Source of the DNA: Chaenocephalus aceratus
Lineage: Eukaryota; Chordata; Actinopteri; Perciformes; Channichthyidae
DNA: 64,000 bases
Reading direction: 5' to 3'
NCBI GenBank assembly: GCA_023974075.1
Contig: CM043800.1
Coordinates: 32,314,452-32,378,451 of the forward strand
Notes under the pieces: generated by a model
What the model saw: the letters and a program-made list of their open reading frames with translations, nothing else
The model's database searches: none
Told to the model about the DNA's origin: nothing
Shown: positions 15,107 to 28,196 of the stretch, piece after piece
Position numbering within the stretch: the first letter of the stretch is position 1
Layout of the letters: each line of letters starts with the position of its first letter
Program-made: the position numbers and the translations under genes

Positions 15107-16221
15107 ATAAAGGAACTAAATCCCCTCTCCAATGTTAAACAGAGGGGAGCTTTGACATGCTTTTAATCAAATTATAGACCATCTGGTGCTGCCTTCTAAT
15201 TTATTTATGCTGATGCTAGAATACATTTGATCATTGGTTTTATCGGATATCAACTCATTTTAATGACCGATTCTTTAAAGTCCATCCAAAACATAATTAC
15301 AGGACTCAGTGGAAAGGGAAAGGAGGAACACAACACACTCTTGTGTAAAGTACAGGAGAGCCAATACAGAAAACCCTCATCTTAACTTGCTGGTAATTCC
15401 CCCAAGTGTCCATATACCTTTGATGCATTCAGACACTATTTCTAAAAGGTTGATGCAACTCGCCCTTTGTATTTTTTTTGTATTTGTTCTCATGAGAAGC
15501 GTTCTGCTTCTTTGAGCCATGGAGAAACTGAGCACACGTATGCAGTAAATAATCAAAGACCTTTTTGCGAATGTGCGAAACAATAGCACAGCCAAACAGG
15601 AACTAATTAGCCATTTTCTCCAGGCTTTCTCTTTACTGACACCACACAGATAAAAGTGACTTTGGAAGGCTTCTGAGTCGTGTCTTTGACCATGCAGACA
15701 TTGTCAACATAATTTAATGACTTACTCATTGGTCACACAAAGGGCTTGCTTATTGATGTCTCTATTTTATATGCCTTTGATTTGGTTTTTCGCTTTGTGA
15801 GACTTTGGCAGTTATGCCCCGCAGTTGGAAATAGCTAATGAGGAGATTTGTTTGCGCCTGCTGCTTTTTTTTACCACCCCATCACTGCCAGATATTCTTG
15901 TTCGCCTCATCTTTCTCAGCTCACATAATGTTCCCTTCAGGAGACCCTAAAACTGTGCCACACAATCTGCACAGAGGTGATCTTCTCTGTCTGCGCCTCT
16001 TCCAGCTGAGACTGTAATTAACTTGCACTGATTGAGCCATCAAGCCCACTCGACGTGTGCTCCCGCTCATTTAAATCCCACTGACGAAGCAACGTGAAAT
16101 TCAAGGCGTGCCGCTGTTTGCTTGATGATGGTTTACTTCTTCCTTTCTTTCAAGTCCTACGGTGTTTTTATTTCATACGATTGTGCGTAAATTCCACCGA
16201 AAGTGACTGAGAGAGACTACA
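15107..16221. other. Intergenic stretch without recognised features
   Basis: Non-coding; no repeat with definable ends was seen. Confidence 0.55.
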
Positions 16222-16496
16222 GGGGCTTGTCTGAAACTCGACCAACAACCAATCACATCAATCTCCCGCCCCGGACACACAAGCATGCAGTTTGATTGGC
16301 TAGAGCTTGTACTGGTATATGATTTGATTTCGCCGAAGCTTCAAAAGTTGAACATTGCTCAACTTTTGAAGCGAGCAACGCGAGCAAAGAAAAGCAACGC
16401 TCCCACAATGCAGTTCGGCAAAGCGTGACATCACCCCATTCAAAGTGAATGGGCAGAAGCATTGAAGCTTCAACGCACGCCGCCGTGGACGGGCCG
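16222..16496. mobile_element. Harbinger-type MITE, copy 1 (left end lost)
   Basis: Reverse-orientation relative of the element at 49438-49750: shared CTCGACCAACAACCAATCAC, TTTGATTGGCTAGAGCTTGT and CCCATTCAAAGTGAATGGGC. The right end GGACGGGCCG is followed by TAA; the left arm is missing. The central AAAAGTTGAACATTGCTCAACTTTT is a palindrome-like hairpin. Confidence 0.82.
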
Positions 16497-16499
16497 TAA

Positions 16500-19480
16500 G
16501 AGAGGCATTTATTTTTAATGGGAGATTATACTGTCTGAGATGTCCACTTTGTTTTATTTAAATATTAGAAATCACATATGCGATCATTCACAGAAGGGAC
16601 TAGCATAACTGGACTTTACTAAAAATTTCTCATGTGTCTGATATCAACATTATGACCTGATGCTAAAGAAAAAAAGTCTTCAATTCAATGAACACACAGC
16701 CATCTGCAGTTGAAGAATGTGGGAAAAGAACTATGAATTACTTGGTATTCAAGAGGACACATAGTGTAAGAAACGGATACAATCCTGACTCACTACTGTC
16801 TGTGTCCCTTAGCTGTTCTTCAAAGTTTATGTCAGACATGTTTTTATCCAAGTCAACATTTCCTTTCACTGTGCAGCACTGCTATGATGAAGTTAAATGT
16901 AAATGCACAGACAGTAGCTGCATATCCGACACAGAGCATACATTGAAGGTACAGATATTGTTCCGTGTGCTCATGAGACTCATGAGAGGAGAAGCTTAAG
17001 ATTCTGGGCATTGTTTGGGAAACAGCCCGGAATGAAATTAGGAGAGACAGCAGTGAAATGAATCCTGGTTGGTCTCTCGCTTCAGCTAATCGGATAACAA
17101 CAAAAGGCAGCAGAGCATAGGGGCATCTGTCAGCAGGAAGTTGCGTTCTGAAACTGCGGGAGAGGAGCAAAGAGATGGAGCGGGTTCACAGAAAATGCAT
17201 TTGATTGGGGATGAGAGAGTGCCAGAGTTTCCTTGGAGGACCGTGCATCTAATTGCTTTTGTTATGGATGCACCAGCAGGTGTCAGCAAAGCAAATGCTA
17301 ACTAGGACACACACCAAAAAGCCCCTTACATGAATGATTCACCCTGACTATGATAATACGTTTGGCAAAACTGGAGAATGTGAAGAAAAAGTCAGAGTAC
17401 AAGCTACTGATGAAGCAGAAGGAGCTCCATCATCTCCCTCCCAGCTCCACGCACAAAGACCCTGAGAGGAACGAGCTTACATCACAATCCGAGACGATAA
17501 CGTCTTTTGTGTTTTCCTCAAGTTATATGATCTGATGATTTGGTGTATTATGTATCCGAAAAATAAAACAAATGACACATTTGACCGCGTCGGCAGGACT
17601 AACTGCCTCTCAGATGTCTAACAGCAGGGGATCTGAATCTTAAACTGCTTTTGATATCGCATCACACAGAGAGAGTCGCATGAAAGACACAGCCAGCAGT
17701 TTGAACATGACATTGACTCAGCCTCATGGTCTGAACTACTGGAAAATAAACATGTCAATCATTGTATAGAATTCAACTGTCTGCAACTCGATTTAGGAAG
17801 GGTTCTTGATGAGGCTCAGCAACGTTGTACTGGAGCTTTCAATCACTTCACATGATCTTTGACAATCATGTTTACAGTCATCATGACATTTTAAACGTTT
17901 AGCTGTTTAGATGTCTGTATTTTTCAAGATCAAGTTAAAATGATCTTCATATTTTCCTCATCTTAAAAGGGAACATTGATAAAAGTCATTAAAAGGGTTA
18001 CATTTATTTGACAACTCCATCAGCTGATAGTCATCTGAGATGAGGGAAAGCTAGACAACAGATACTTCACTGACATTCTTTGGTTTTCTCCACTGCTGTC
18101 ACCAACATAAGGCTCACTTTGAACATAATATATGTACACAGTCTGAACCATCACTGAGAATTGAAACATGAATCTGTTGACTGTTTGGTGACTCTGTGAA
18201 AAAGCAGAATGTATCCATTTACGTATGATTTGACTTGGGTGTGATCCGGCATGCTCAAAGACATTCATGCCGTTTTAATCAAAAATATTTGTTTATAGAT
18301 TGTGTGACCATGAATGAGTGATACTAAGGTACATCGTATCCAGTAGAGCACAACACACAGATAACTAAGTAGCTATGAATTCACGTTTTTGCCTCAGAGT
18401 GTTTGGCATTTTGCTAGAAAGCTGCTTTGACTGATACTCAAAGTGACTAATGAAGTGTAGTGAGTGTTAACATTGGCTTTAAAAAAGGCTTGTTCCGCCA
18501 AAATCAAAAATAAACGTTCAGTTAATTAGACAATATGGAAATATTACAAGTTCTGTATATGTTAACAGAAAAGTAGTCATGTGAATAAAAAAACTGATTT
18601 TCACGGCTATATACTGAATGAGTTACTTCAGTATTACAGAATGACGGCTCTGTAATACCGCCTGACAAAAAGTCTCCTTTGACAAGTTAACACCCGATGG
18701 TTCCTTCTGCCATCAATGTTGTAGAGCCTAATGGACTAATTCAAAGAAGCTCCTGTAGAAGCACAAAGTGGTAATTATGGATAGTTTGGCACAAAGATGG
18801 AGGCTGGCGGACGTGACGGATGGATTGGCAGCCGTCTCCAGTGTAGTGTCAAATCTATTTGTATCTCAATATGCCCTCAGTGCTGCTGCTTTTAGCCAAC
18901 AGCTGTCTGTCTCGTGTCGGCGAGATGCTAAAATCTCTATTTCACTGCCACTTTTTCTGTCTTTTTCACAGTCTCCCTCCCAGGATGAAAGAAGATGAGA
19001 GTGTGACTGACACAAGTAGCAAAGCATGTATACATAAAAGCAATAAAATACTGAAGGAGTAAAGATGTTGGCTCTCACTTTATCAACGTATGCTCCAACT
19101 TGTTGCTTAAATCTCTCTCTTGCTCCCTTTAGTTGCCTTCATTTCCGGCAAATGTCGTTTTCTTTCTTTTTCATGGCCAACAGATTGCTAAGAGCATTTC
19201 AAATCATTGTCAGCGCTGACCTTTCCTTTGAAAATTGGGCCGCAGGCAGGACATATATTGTTAGAGTGTGTGGGTGTGCATGTGTTTCAGCGAGTATTTA
19301 TGTGTGCATAGGAGCAAGATCCATCTCCTCAAATTAAAAATAACATTGTTATCAGAAGGCCAGGGTCATTACCCTTCATTTCTCCAGAAGAAAAACACAA
19401 GCGAGTTTACAAAAATCTATTTGCAAAAGGTCACACCAGACAGTCCAACACTTTCATTTTCATTTTGTACCGCCCTTCGA
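16500..19480. other. Intergenic stretch without recognised features
   Basis: Slightly less AT-rich than the flanks. There are several short frames but no splice-bounded exon that I can defend. It could hold conserved regulatory sequence, which only alignment could show. Confidence 0.5.
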
Positions 19481-19536
19481 TCTCTCTCTCTGTCTCTCTC
19501 TGTCTCTCTCTCTCTCTGTCTCTCTCTCTCTGTCTG

Positions 19537-19569
<33 letters not shown>

Positions 19570-19570
19570 G

Positions 19571-19604
<34 letters not shown>

Positions 19605-19610
19605 TGTCTC

Positions 19611-19641
<31 letters not shown>

Positions 19642-19819
19642 GTCTCTCTCTGTCTCTCTCTGTCTCTCTGTCTGTCTGTCTGTCTCTCTCTCTGTCTCTC
19701 TCTCTCTGTCTCTCTGTCTGTCTGTCTGTCTCTCTCTCTGTCTCTCTCTGTCTCTCTGTCTGTATCTCTCTCTGTCTGTCTCTCTCTCTCTGTCTCTCTC
19801 TGTCTCTCTCTCTCTGTCT
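19481..19819. repeat. 339-bp (TC)n/(TG) pyrimidine-rich satellite tract
   Basis: Runs of TCTCTCTC broken by TGTC and TGTCTGTCTGTC units, with a higher-order block (CTCTCTGTCTGTCTGTCTG) recurring at about 19610, 19665 and 19715. The long frames over it (Ser-Leu or Arg-Glu repeats) are artefacts. Confidence 0.95.
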
Positions 19820-19986
19820 TCCTCCAGAGTATTTCTCATCAGACGAACAGAGCCTGTCTTTGTTCTCTAAAGCAGCCGCAGCGAGCAGCTATCAGCCTGT
19901 CACATCTTATCTGAGTTTTCGCCTTCATACCGGGGAGAAGAGACGGAGCTCCAGAGGAATCATAGCTCTGTGTATTCTCAACCATT

Positions 19987-19987
19987 A

Positions 19988-20018
<31 letters not shown>
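19987..20018. repeat. (AAT)n trinucleotide repeat
   Basis: About ten AAT units in a row; simple-sequence DNA. Confidence 0.95.
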
Positions 20019-20019
<1 letters not shown>

Positions 20020-22389
20020 AACAAGTTCTGTCCTGACAACCTGTTTCCACCCTTTCCAAGTATTTGGGGAATATTTTGGTCGCTGAAATAGACGCATTTG
20101 TCACAGGGCCGTAGAGTATTTCTGGGTCCCATGAGGAGAGAAAGCTGTATCTGGCTGAGTTTGGATACAGACGATCAAATGTCTTCAAATGGCAGCCCTC
20201 ATTCAGTCAGCTCACACTGAAATGCCAGTTGTAATTGTTTGTTTTACAAAACAGCTGCGGATAACACTGACAGAGATCACAAAAATCCCCTTGGAATTAT
20301 GTTTGATGTTGCATATTTGGATGAAGCTATTTGTCAGACGTAGCCTTCTAAATATTCAAACCAAAATGCATATTTTACGAGTACTGGGCGATAATGTCCA
20401 TAAATAACATCTGATTTTCTATTTTCACTGTTTGAGTGCTGAAGCGCCTGTGCAGTGCCTTTTCAAACGTAATACATGAGGAGAAGGTTAAACGTAATGT
20501 AAAACCATCAGAGCCTGCTTGCCCATCCATTTGGTGAATCACGTGAGGACAATGAGATCAAATGTGTTTTATTCTTGGTGCACTGCATGTTTCGCTTCTG
20601 ACAAAAGTTTTGAGGATGAATCTAAAGATAGATGTCTGTGACAGTCAATGCGTTATTTTCCATCTTCAAAACCCTCAAATAACGACACCTCTCCCTGTAA
20701 CGCAGATGTGTGATTGCTTTGCAGAGATTATAGAGTGAGTTCTGCTTTTAAACAGGAGCAGGAGAAGTGACAAAGATTACAGTGACGTGTCTTTGACATT
20801 CAGAAATGGGAAGAGACAATCCTGCCAACTTCTGAGGCTCGAAGGATATTTAGCAACGGAAAAGGGGTTTGAAGGCTGTGTGAAGAGTGGCAGATAACCT
20901 TGAGTAAGGCATTTCATATTTTGTATTGACTTTGAGCCCTGGTGGAAGATGAAGTCCGAATTGACATAGAAATGTTTAGCATTTAGCAGAAACACCTACC
21001 GAGTGACTTATCGTACTGCATGTTCAAAATCAGGGCTTTTCAGAGCAACAACACTTTGAACACGCATGTAATGCCGAGGTCACCCAGGAAAGCAAGACAT
21101 TAATATTCAAGTAATAGATCAAAATATTGATGTATGATCAATTCAATTTTCCGAAACCTTGGCAGTAAAAAAGGAACTACAAAATAAACGTACTTTTAAA
21201 AGCCGATAATCAGCATGTAAAGCTCTGTCCTTCACCGTTACCAGAAGGTTAATGAAATAGCGTCTTATTTAGAGTCTTCTAATCAGAATTGTAAAGTGGG
21301 GGAAATGGAGACAGATACTGTAAATCTGTGAGTCTCATTTATTTCTCTCAATCTCTCGCTCTCTTACAGTAATTAGCTAATTAAGAATTATCTTTCGGCT
21401 TATTTCGTTTTGCAAATTGCAAAAATCTTACCCAGTTGCTGTGGATGGGTAGTCTGCCTCTTTCATGACCTTTATCTGTCGGTCTAAAGCCTTCAAAGCT
21501 TGTTTTTATTTTGAGGTCTTTTTGCCTTTATTAGACTGATGATGGGCGTGGGGGTTTGACATGCAACTACAATTCCTAGCATTCTCCTTTCTGTCTGTCT
21601 GCTTGCATTTTTGCTGAGCATCATACTTGATATCACACGCTCGAAATGAACTCTTTCCTAATTAATGAGACCCTCAATGGAAACATCAAACCTTCATAAT
21701 TAAGACATTTATTTATGATAGAAAATTAAGCATCTCTGTGGAATCAAAATGTTGAGTCGGCGTCAAACGGAGAGAGAAAGAAACTGATTAAATGTTTACA
21801 ACCATCCTGCCTGCTCCTAGTTTCCTCTATGAGAGTGATACGAGCTTGATTATCCTAGATTAATTAATGGGGGGGAATTAAAATGTGTAGCACTCAGGAG
21901 AGGGCCGACCTGCAGATTTTCTTTCTAAATAACTTGTTGCAGGATAATTTGTCCTGCCTTCTCTTGGTTTATTTAAGTAGGCTTTTACACATTTTTTCTG
22001 CAGGGAGCACATTATTTTCACAAAAAAGGTCAGAATTTAATGTATACTTGAGTTACTTGCATTCAAGGGAAATTCTAAAATTCTATGTTGAGTTTTTATA
22101 TTTCTTCAGGAAACAGATAATTTACTATGAACATTTCTCAGATTTCTGGATCTGAAAATAAAACCCAAGGACACCCTTTATAGGTTTGCCTCCCACATAT
22201 TGCTGCTGGAGGTCATGGATATGTGTCTTTCTTCTCTTCAAAGTGAACTGCTGGTGACTCCTCTGCTAATGTGTGCTCGGAGTCTCTCTTCTCACACGTG
22301 AATTCATCAAATCCTTCTAGAAGGGCAAAACAGAGTATAGAGGTGAGAGGGGGGAGGCGTATAGCCATGGGTGCATACAGAGGAAAACC

Positions 22390-22441
<52 letters not shown>

Positions 22442-24289
22442 AGAATAGTATATCTGAATTCAACTGAGGTATTAGAAGGCCTAAAGTGTTTTCTAGATGA
22501 CAAAATGTACGGTAAAAGATTGGTTTTTTTGCTGAACCAATGACAATCCGTAGATGTTCAGTGAATAAAACATTTCATTTTTTTATATATTATTTGTAGA
22601 ATTCATGAATATGTCCTCAGTCATGGCTGCACTGATCATGTAAGACCAAATAAGGCGTTTAAATCATATATAAATAAAGTGGCCACAACAGCATTAATTC
22701 ATAATCAGCCAGGGATCTCAAACAAGCCAGATAAAAAAAACAGCTGGCTTAATAAGCTAATTTTCACTTGTATTAATTATTTCTTTACCACTATGACAGA
22801 TTCACCTTTGCTTATTTCCATTCATTTCCTTTAGTTTATCCCCATTATAATACACTGAGCTATGTTTCTGATAACACTGGTGCCATTTACTCATGAAGCA
22901 CACTTGTTGTAGCAAGATCGTTGATGTACAACACATTCATATTTGCATAGCTGTATTAACACTAACAGAACTGCGTGTCTGACCCTATGTGCATCTCAGT
23001 CTCTCTCTCTTGATTCCAATTTAAACAAGAGGCCAATGTCACTGGTTCAGAAAGAAACACTTTAATTTAACCATCTTCTCTCCCCAGCCAATCGGAACCT
23101 TTTGTTCTACTATGTATCTTTCTTTTCATTTCATTTCAGCGTTGACTGATTTTGAAGGGTGGCGTTATGTGCTGTGGCTTAAAGTCTGCCATGCTGTCAG
23201 AATGGGTAAGCAGCTTTCTAAATGTGAGCGAAACCCACGGGAGTATAGCCACACACAAAATATCACTTCATGCTGAATAATCCTGGTGCTGAACGGCTTA
23301 GTGAGTGTAGTTTAATTGAGGATAGGATGCTCTCCAAATAAGGACATGGAAGCTTTCTTTGAAACAACAAAAAGTCGAAATGAGGACTCACATGGCTGTT
23401 GTTGGGGGAGGGGAGGGGGGCAAACCACAGTCTGAAAACCTGGGAGAAGTTGTTTGGTAGACTCTAACAAACTACCCACAATCATAAAGCTGACGTTGTG
23501 GAAAAAAGGACTGTAGTACAACTCAACCTTAGTGTCATACCATTGGTTTCGGTCACAGTGGTTTCGGTCACAGTGGTAAACCTAGCTTGGAGATGGAAAA
23601 TAGAAAAGGAAGGCACTGTAACAGTAAATGCATTGCATGCGAGTGACTTCCCATTGAATTCCCATTTAAAAATTGAAGATGGTAAAAAATGTTAGATAGA
23701 CTGATGCAGCCAGACTGAAATATTGTTTACATTCTAGGCACGTCACGTCATGCTGTTATTCAAACTGGTCTGCAATGAGATAGCAACGTTTTGAGCACAG
23801 ATAATGTTGATGGTTTCCTGCAACTGTAGGAATGTTTGCTTCGCGTGTCTTAACCTTGTACAGATTCAGTCGTCACAATGGTTAACTACGCTTTTAGCAA
23901 GGGGTAAGAATGTTGTTTTTATTCCATTCAAAATAAATTCTTGATTCAATAAACGGAAAAGAGGGCACAATTATCCCTCAGACTTAAAATCATACTCTTG
24001 ATGCTGAGTGCTAGACTATTCTCTCGAGCTTTTAGTTCAATGATCTGAAATGAAAAATACAACTGGCATTTTAGCTGATCTTCATGAAAGTCAATGTCTG
24101 ATTAAACAAAAAAGGAAAAGTGTGTGGGAGTATGAAGCATTTTTTCTATTTGAAAAAAGGAGACTGCCACCATTTAAAGCTTTTCACAGTCTTCTATTGC
24201 TTGAGTTATGAGACAAATGCGCGATATACTATTCCCTACACTGTATGATTGTAATGGCATAATTGACTCTACAAGTTGAACAGTAACTC
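20019..24289. other. Intergenic stretch with one (GT)n tract
   Basis: A GT run lies at 22391-22440. A direct double of TTTCGGTCACAGTGG occurs at 23547-23576. I see no gene. Confidence 0.55.
22391..22440. repeat. (GT)n microsatellite
   Basis: About 50 bases of GT with one C interruption near the left edge. Confidence 0.95.
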
Positions 24290-24672
24290 TAACAGCCCCT
24301 CTAAGTAGGCTCCAGTCCCGCCTCCCCTTCAACAAGGCAGCACAAGACATTCTCAATTCCACCTCTGAGGACCTCTCCAGAGATGCATGGTTGGCGGCTG
24401 CTTGGAGGCAGGAGTGGGAGCTAGCCGGGCCCTCCCGCATCCATCGCTACATCTGGGACCCAGGAGATGGCGCCATAGGAGGAGACGACCTACCACGCCG
24501 GCAATGGACCACACTAAACCGTCTACGAACTGGGGTCGGACTGCCGAACATATAATAACCACCTGCCCTTTATATAGACCTTTATATAGACCACCCTCGG
24601 AAGCCAGCCTCTTCGACGTAGGACCAGAGATGCGGGCATGGCTACACAACACCGAGTTGGACCTCGGACGTT
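24290..24672 (+). mobile_element. LINE C-terminal fragment with internal deletion
   Basis: The plus strand codes WLAAAWRQEWELAGPSRIHR, IWDPGD, RRQWTTLNRLRTG and later FDVGPEMRAWLHNTELDLGR in shifted frames: the tail of a LINE reverse transcriptase that normally ends with a CxCG...H...C zinc knuckle. The knuckle is damaged, with only TAEHIITTCPLY left. TTTATATAGACC is duplicated at about 24569-24592. The clade is not certain (I/R1-like C terminus). Confidence 0.65.
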
Positions 24673-25938
24673 ACACGAAAGAAGAAGTAAGGAGGTAAAA
24701 GATTATTTTATTATATAAAGCACTACAGTCAATTGTTTTGCATATTTTGTAATATTTCCCAGGATTTGTTCAGAATCATTTATAGATTTGCCATATTTTT
24801 ATTGGAATAGGTCACTGGATACTGCAGATAAATATCCACCAATATAACAGAAAACATTGACTCTTGAGAAAGAGAAAAAGCTGACTGTGTGAATCACGAA
24901 GTCCTCTCTGAAAGTGCAATAATGTGGACAAATGGACTTGTGTTTTGAAGGACACCTCATTCCTTGTGGAGGGCACATTTATGACACCTTTATAATTCAA
25001 TTCCCAAGGTGAGTCGTAGATCAGTAAAACATTACACAGGCTACAAGCTAGAAGCGGATTTGTTCCTTCAAATTGTCAAATTCTTTGATTTGTGAATCCT
25101 TAGAGATGGCCAGAGGGCACTTCCATTCATTTAAGCATTATTCTGTTGAGAAGCATTCTGTCTTTTGTCCACGGATGAAACGTCCAATATGTCTGCTTCT
25201 CTGGGAAGAATATCAACCACAGGATGATGTATGAGGCCTACGGTAAATTCTGTCACTAGCCTGTATCATCCAGAGCTCTGCAAGGTGGCTGGCTGCTGCA
25301 CATCCACATCACTCACTATTGTTGAGTTACAAATTACACAGTTGGCATTTAAAAACAGCACAGCTAAGTTCATTGGACACTGGCTGCCTGAAAAATCAAT
25401 GATTTATTTGTGGCTTTAACTGATGTGTCCGTGCTTTGTTTATATTCAACTGATCCAGAGCAATTTAACAATGAGTAAACAAGTGTTGGTCTCATTTTAA
25501 TTGGAAATAGTGCCATAAACATAACTTCTAACTTAAGACACACACAAAGACTGATATTGGAATCTATTAAGCCAGTGAGAAGTATTATTCAAGAAAATAA
25601 TCTTTCATCGTTGTCATTTTGTTACAACAAAATATTGAGCAATTTTGGCAGGCCAAGCACAGCAAGTCAGGGTCTCGTCAAGTCATTGTTTTTTGGCAGC
25701 ACATAATGACACAACACTTGTCTATGCTCTGAACTCATCGATACCTCCTTGAGACCAGTTTAACAACATTTTGCAGTGACTGATAAACACCGATGTACCA
25801 ATGCTGTTGCATGAATTTATTATTTCCTCCTTACCAACGTGATAAGATCTATGTCTCATCTAGGAGTGAATTGAGTTATTTTGCTCTCAATCTGTAGATC
25901 GCAGTTAAACCTGAGTGATCAGATCAGATTTGGATTTT
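24673..25938. other. Intergenic stretch without recognised features
   Basis: AT-rich, no supported gene or element. Confidence 0.5.
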
Positions 25939-26651
25939 AGGGAGTTCAAAACCAAAAAACAGGATTAGGATCACTTTGATATCCGATCAGATCAGGAAAT
26001 CCAATCCAATCCAATTTTTTCAAAACGGGTAGTTCAAACCGACAACACAGGATTGGAATCAGTTTGATCCCAAAGAACTGGATTATCCTGATCCCACCAG
26101 AGGGGTGGATTTCCAGTGGATTACCAGAGCAAAATGTACTGTACCATTTATTTAAAAATATGTTTCAATATAAATAAGATGGCAAAGTTTGTTAACTTTG
26201 TTAATCAATTTTATTTTTCATTTTTTTGTCACGTTTGTGATGGCCTATTTTGTTTTCAACCAAATGTTGATGACATAAATATCACAACAAAGATTGTCAA
26301 TCACAAATGTAATTTAGATTAAATAAAAAATTTCTTCAACAAAAAAAAAGTCCATCATCTGTCATCATTTCAAACGTAATTGCGGACAAGAGATGTCTGC
26401 AATGTGGTCTCTTGTCTTCCTTGTATTATTTTTCATGTCCACTAGATGGCGATCGGTAGGATTAAAGCACTGATATTCAGGATCTAGTAATCTTGAAAAA
26501 TCGTAATCTGGATCAGGGTGATCCTATCCTGAATTGCTTTGAACTCCAGGGACAACATTTGGCCGACTTGTCTGATCCTGGATCACAAAAAAAGGGATTT
26601 CAAAATCTGATCGGATCAGATAGAGATTACAAGTTTTGAACTCCTGGGCCC
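25939..26651. mobile_element. Unclassified MITE with GATCAGATCAGG-rich inverted arms
   Basis: The left arm GGGAGTTCAAAACC is mirrored by GTTTTGAACTCCTGGGCCC at the right. Both arms carry GATCCTGAT/ATCAGGATC and CCGATCAGAT motifs in opposite orientation, so the single strand could fold into a long stem. No protein. Target duplication not resolved. Confidence 0.65.
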
Positions 26652-27840
26652 AGAAGACATACGGGACAGTGGAGCCGCAAAAGGATATTTCTGCTATCCA
26701 AAACAAATTGAAACACTTCATCAAATGTTTGGCCTTTTTTCTTGTGATATGGGCATATCAGGTCTTCGAACTACAGTAAGAAGCTAGAGAATTGCCCATC
26801 CAAACATCTTCTCAAAATCGAAGGATGTAGCCTATAGAGCCTCCTTCCATGTTAGATTGATAATTCAAGAAAATAAAATAAAATATATTTTGTGGACTGC
26901 TCCCAACTTGTAGATATGCTGGTCTACAACTGTGATGAGGTCACAGCAGACGTTTTAAGCGGACACAAGCCAACATGGTTTGGAGCCAACGGTTTACGTA
27001 TATATAAACTTGGCTTGACTTCCATCAGCAATTACTTACTAATCAAACTAATATAAATGTTTTTTTAGATATTTCCTAATCTTTAATAACAGAGCCAGTG
27101 TGGAAAAGTCTCACTACAGGTTACGGTGATGGGGTGTGTGAGGATGTGTGGTTGCATTTATTATAGGAACAATTCGTCCGAAAAACACATCAACAGTCCC
27201 ATGTTGGAGACCCTTCACTTTCGTCATTGCATTCCCTCCTCATCCGAGTGTTATTGCTGTTCAGTCCGTTTCCCCTTCTGACTCGCTGTCCTCACAAACA
27301 TCCAATGCACCCCCAGCAACACTTATAATGATCTGGTGCTAATTGATGGGTTTGGATAATGCCATGGCGTAAGGCCAGGCATGCACAACACAAATCACAT
27401 TACTGATCAGACAAGGTTTTAGCCTCCAGACAGATCGTTTTAAATCATACTTCATTAATGAATGAAAAGGGCATATCTCACAACACCGTTATGTTGTCAT
27501 TAGTGAGTGCGTTGTTTAGAATAACCACATGTTTAGTCCTATACTTGTTCAGATATAAACCTTCTTGCCTCATTATAAATAGCACCTCACCTCTCTGTTA
27601 CGGTTCATTGAATTGTTTCGATTTCACCTGAAATGTCTCAAATGATCCATGAATGATAAAGACATAGTATGTATTAAAACGGACATGTGCAAAAGCAATA
27701 ATAAAGCATTTTATTAGATTTGTGTTACAGGTAATGGTTCTGTTATGCTGCACTTTTATTAATAGCATATCAATAGATCTATGTTGTCAAGAATTCACCT
27801 TGATTTAAATCCTCTCTTGTCTTTATTGAAGTGATCTGTT
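26652..27840. other. Intergenic stretch without recognised features
   Basis: No gene and no repeat with clear ends. Confidence 0.5.
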
Positions 27841-28196
27841 TACATTACATTACATTACATTACATTGCATTTAGCTGACGCTTTTATCCAAAGCGACTTA
27901 CAATAAGTGTATTCGACCAGGAAGACACAACCTTGAAGAAAACAGAATCATAAAAGTACATCAGGTTTCATAGAGCCAATCATTTCAAGTGCTACTCAAC
28001 TGGCTATAGATAAGCCAGTCCTTTATTAGTATATAAGTGCTTTGTTAATAGTTATATCGCTCGAAGTGGAGTCGAAAGAGATGAGTTTTCAGTCTGCGCC
28101 GGAAGGTGTGTAAGCTATCTGCTGTCCTGATGTCAATGGGGAGCTCATTCCACCATTTTGGAGCCAGGATAGCAAACCCACGTGTTTTTGCTGATG
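27841..28196 (-). mobile_element. LINE 3'-end fragment, same family as 60279-61012
   Basis: The 3' UTR is nearly identical to 60279-60620, preceded by (TACAT)n repeats at 27841-27866 that are the element's tail read on the other strand. Similarity ends at about 28196, leaving only the last few dozen codons of the RT and the 3' UTR. Confidence 0.85.

Noticed and set aside
19268..19914. Frames of 140-200 codons rich in Ser-Leu or Arg-Glu-Thr
   Set aside because: They are translations of the pyrimidine-rich simple repeat in several frames.
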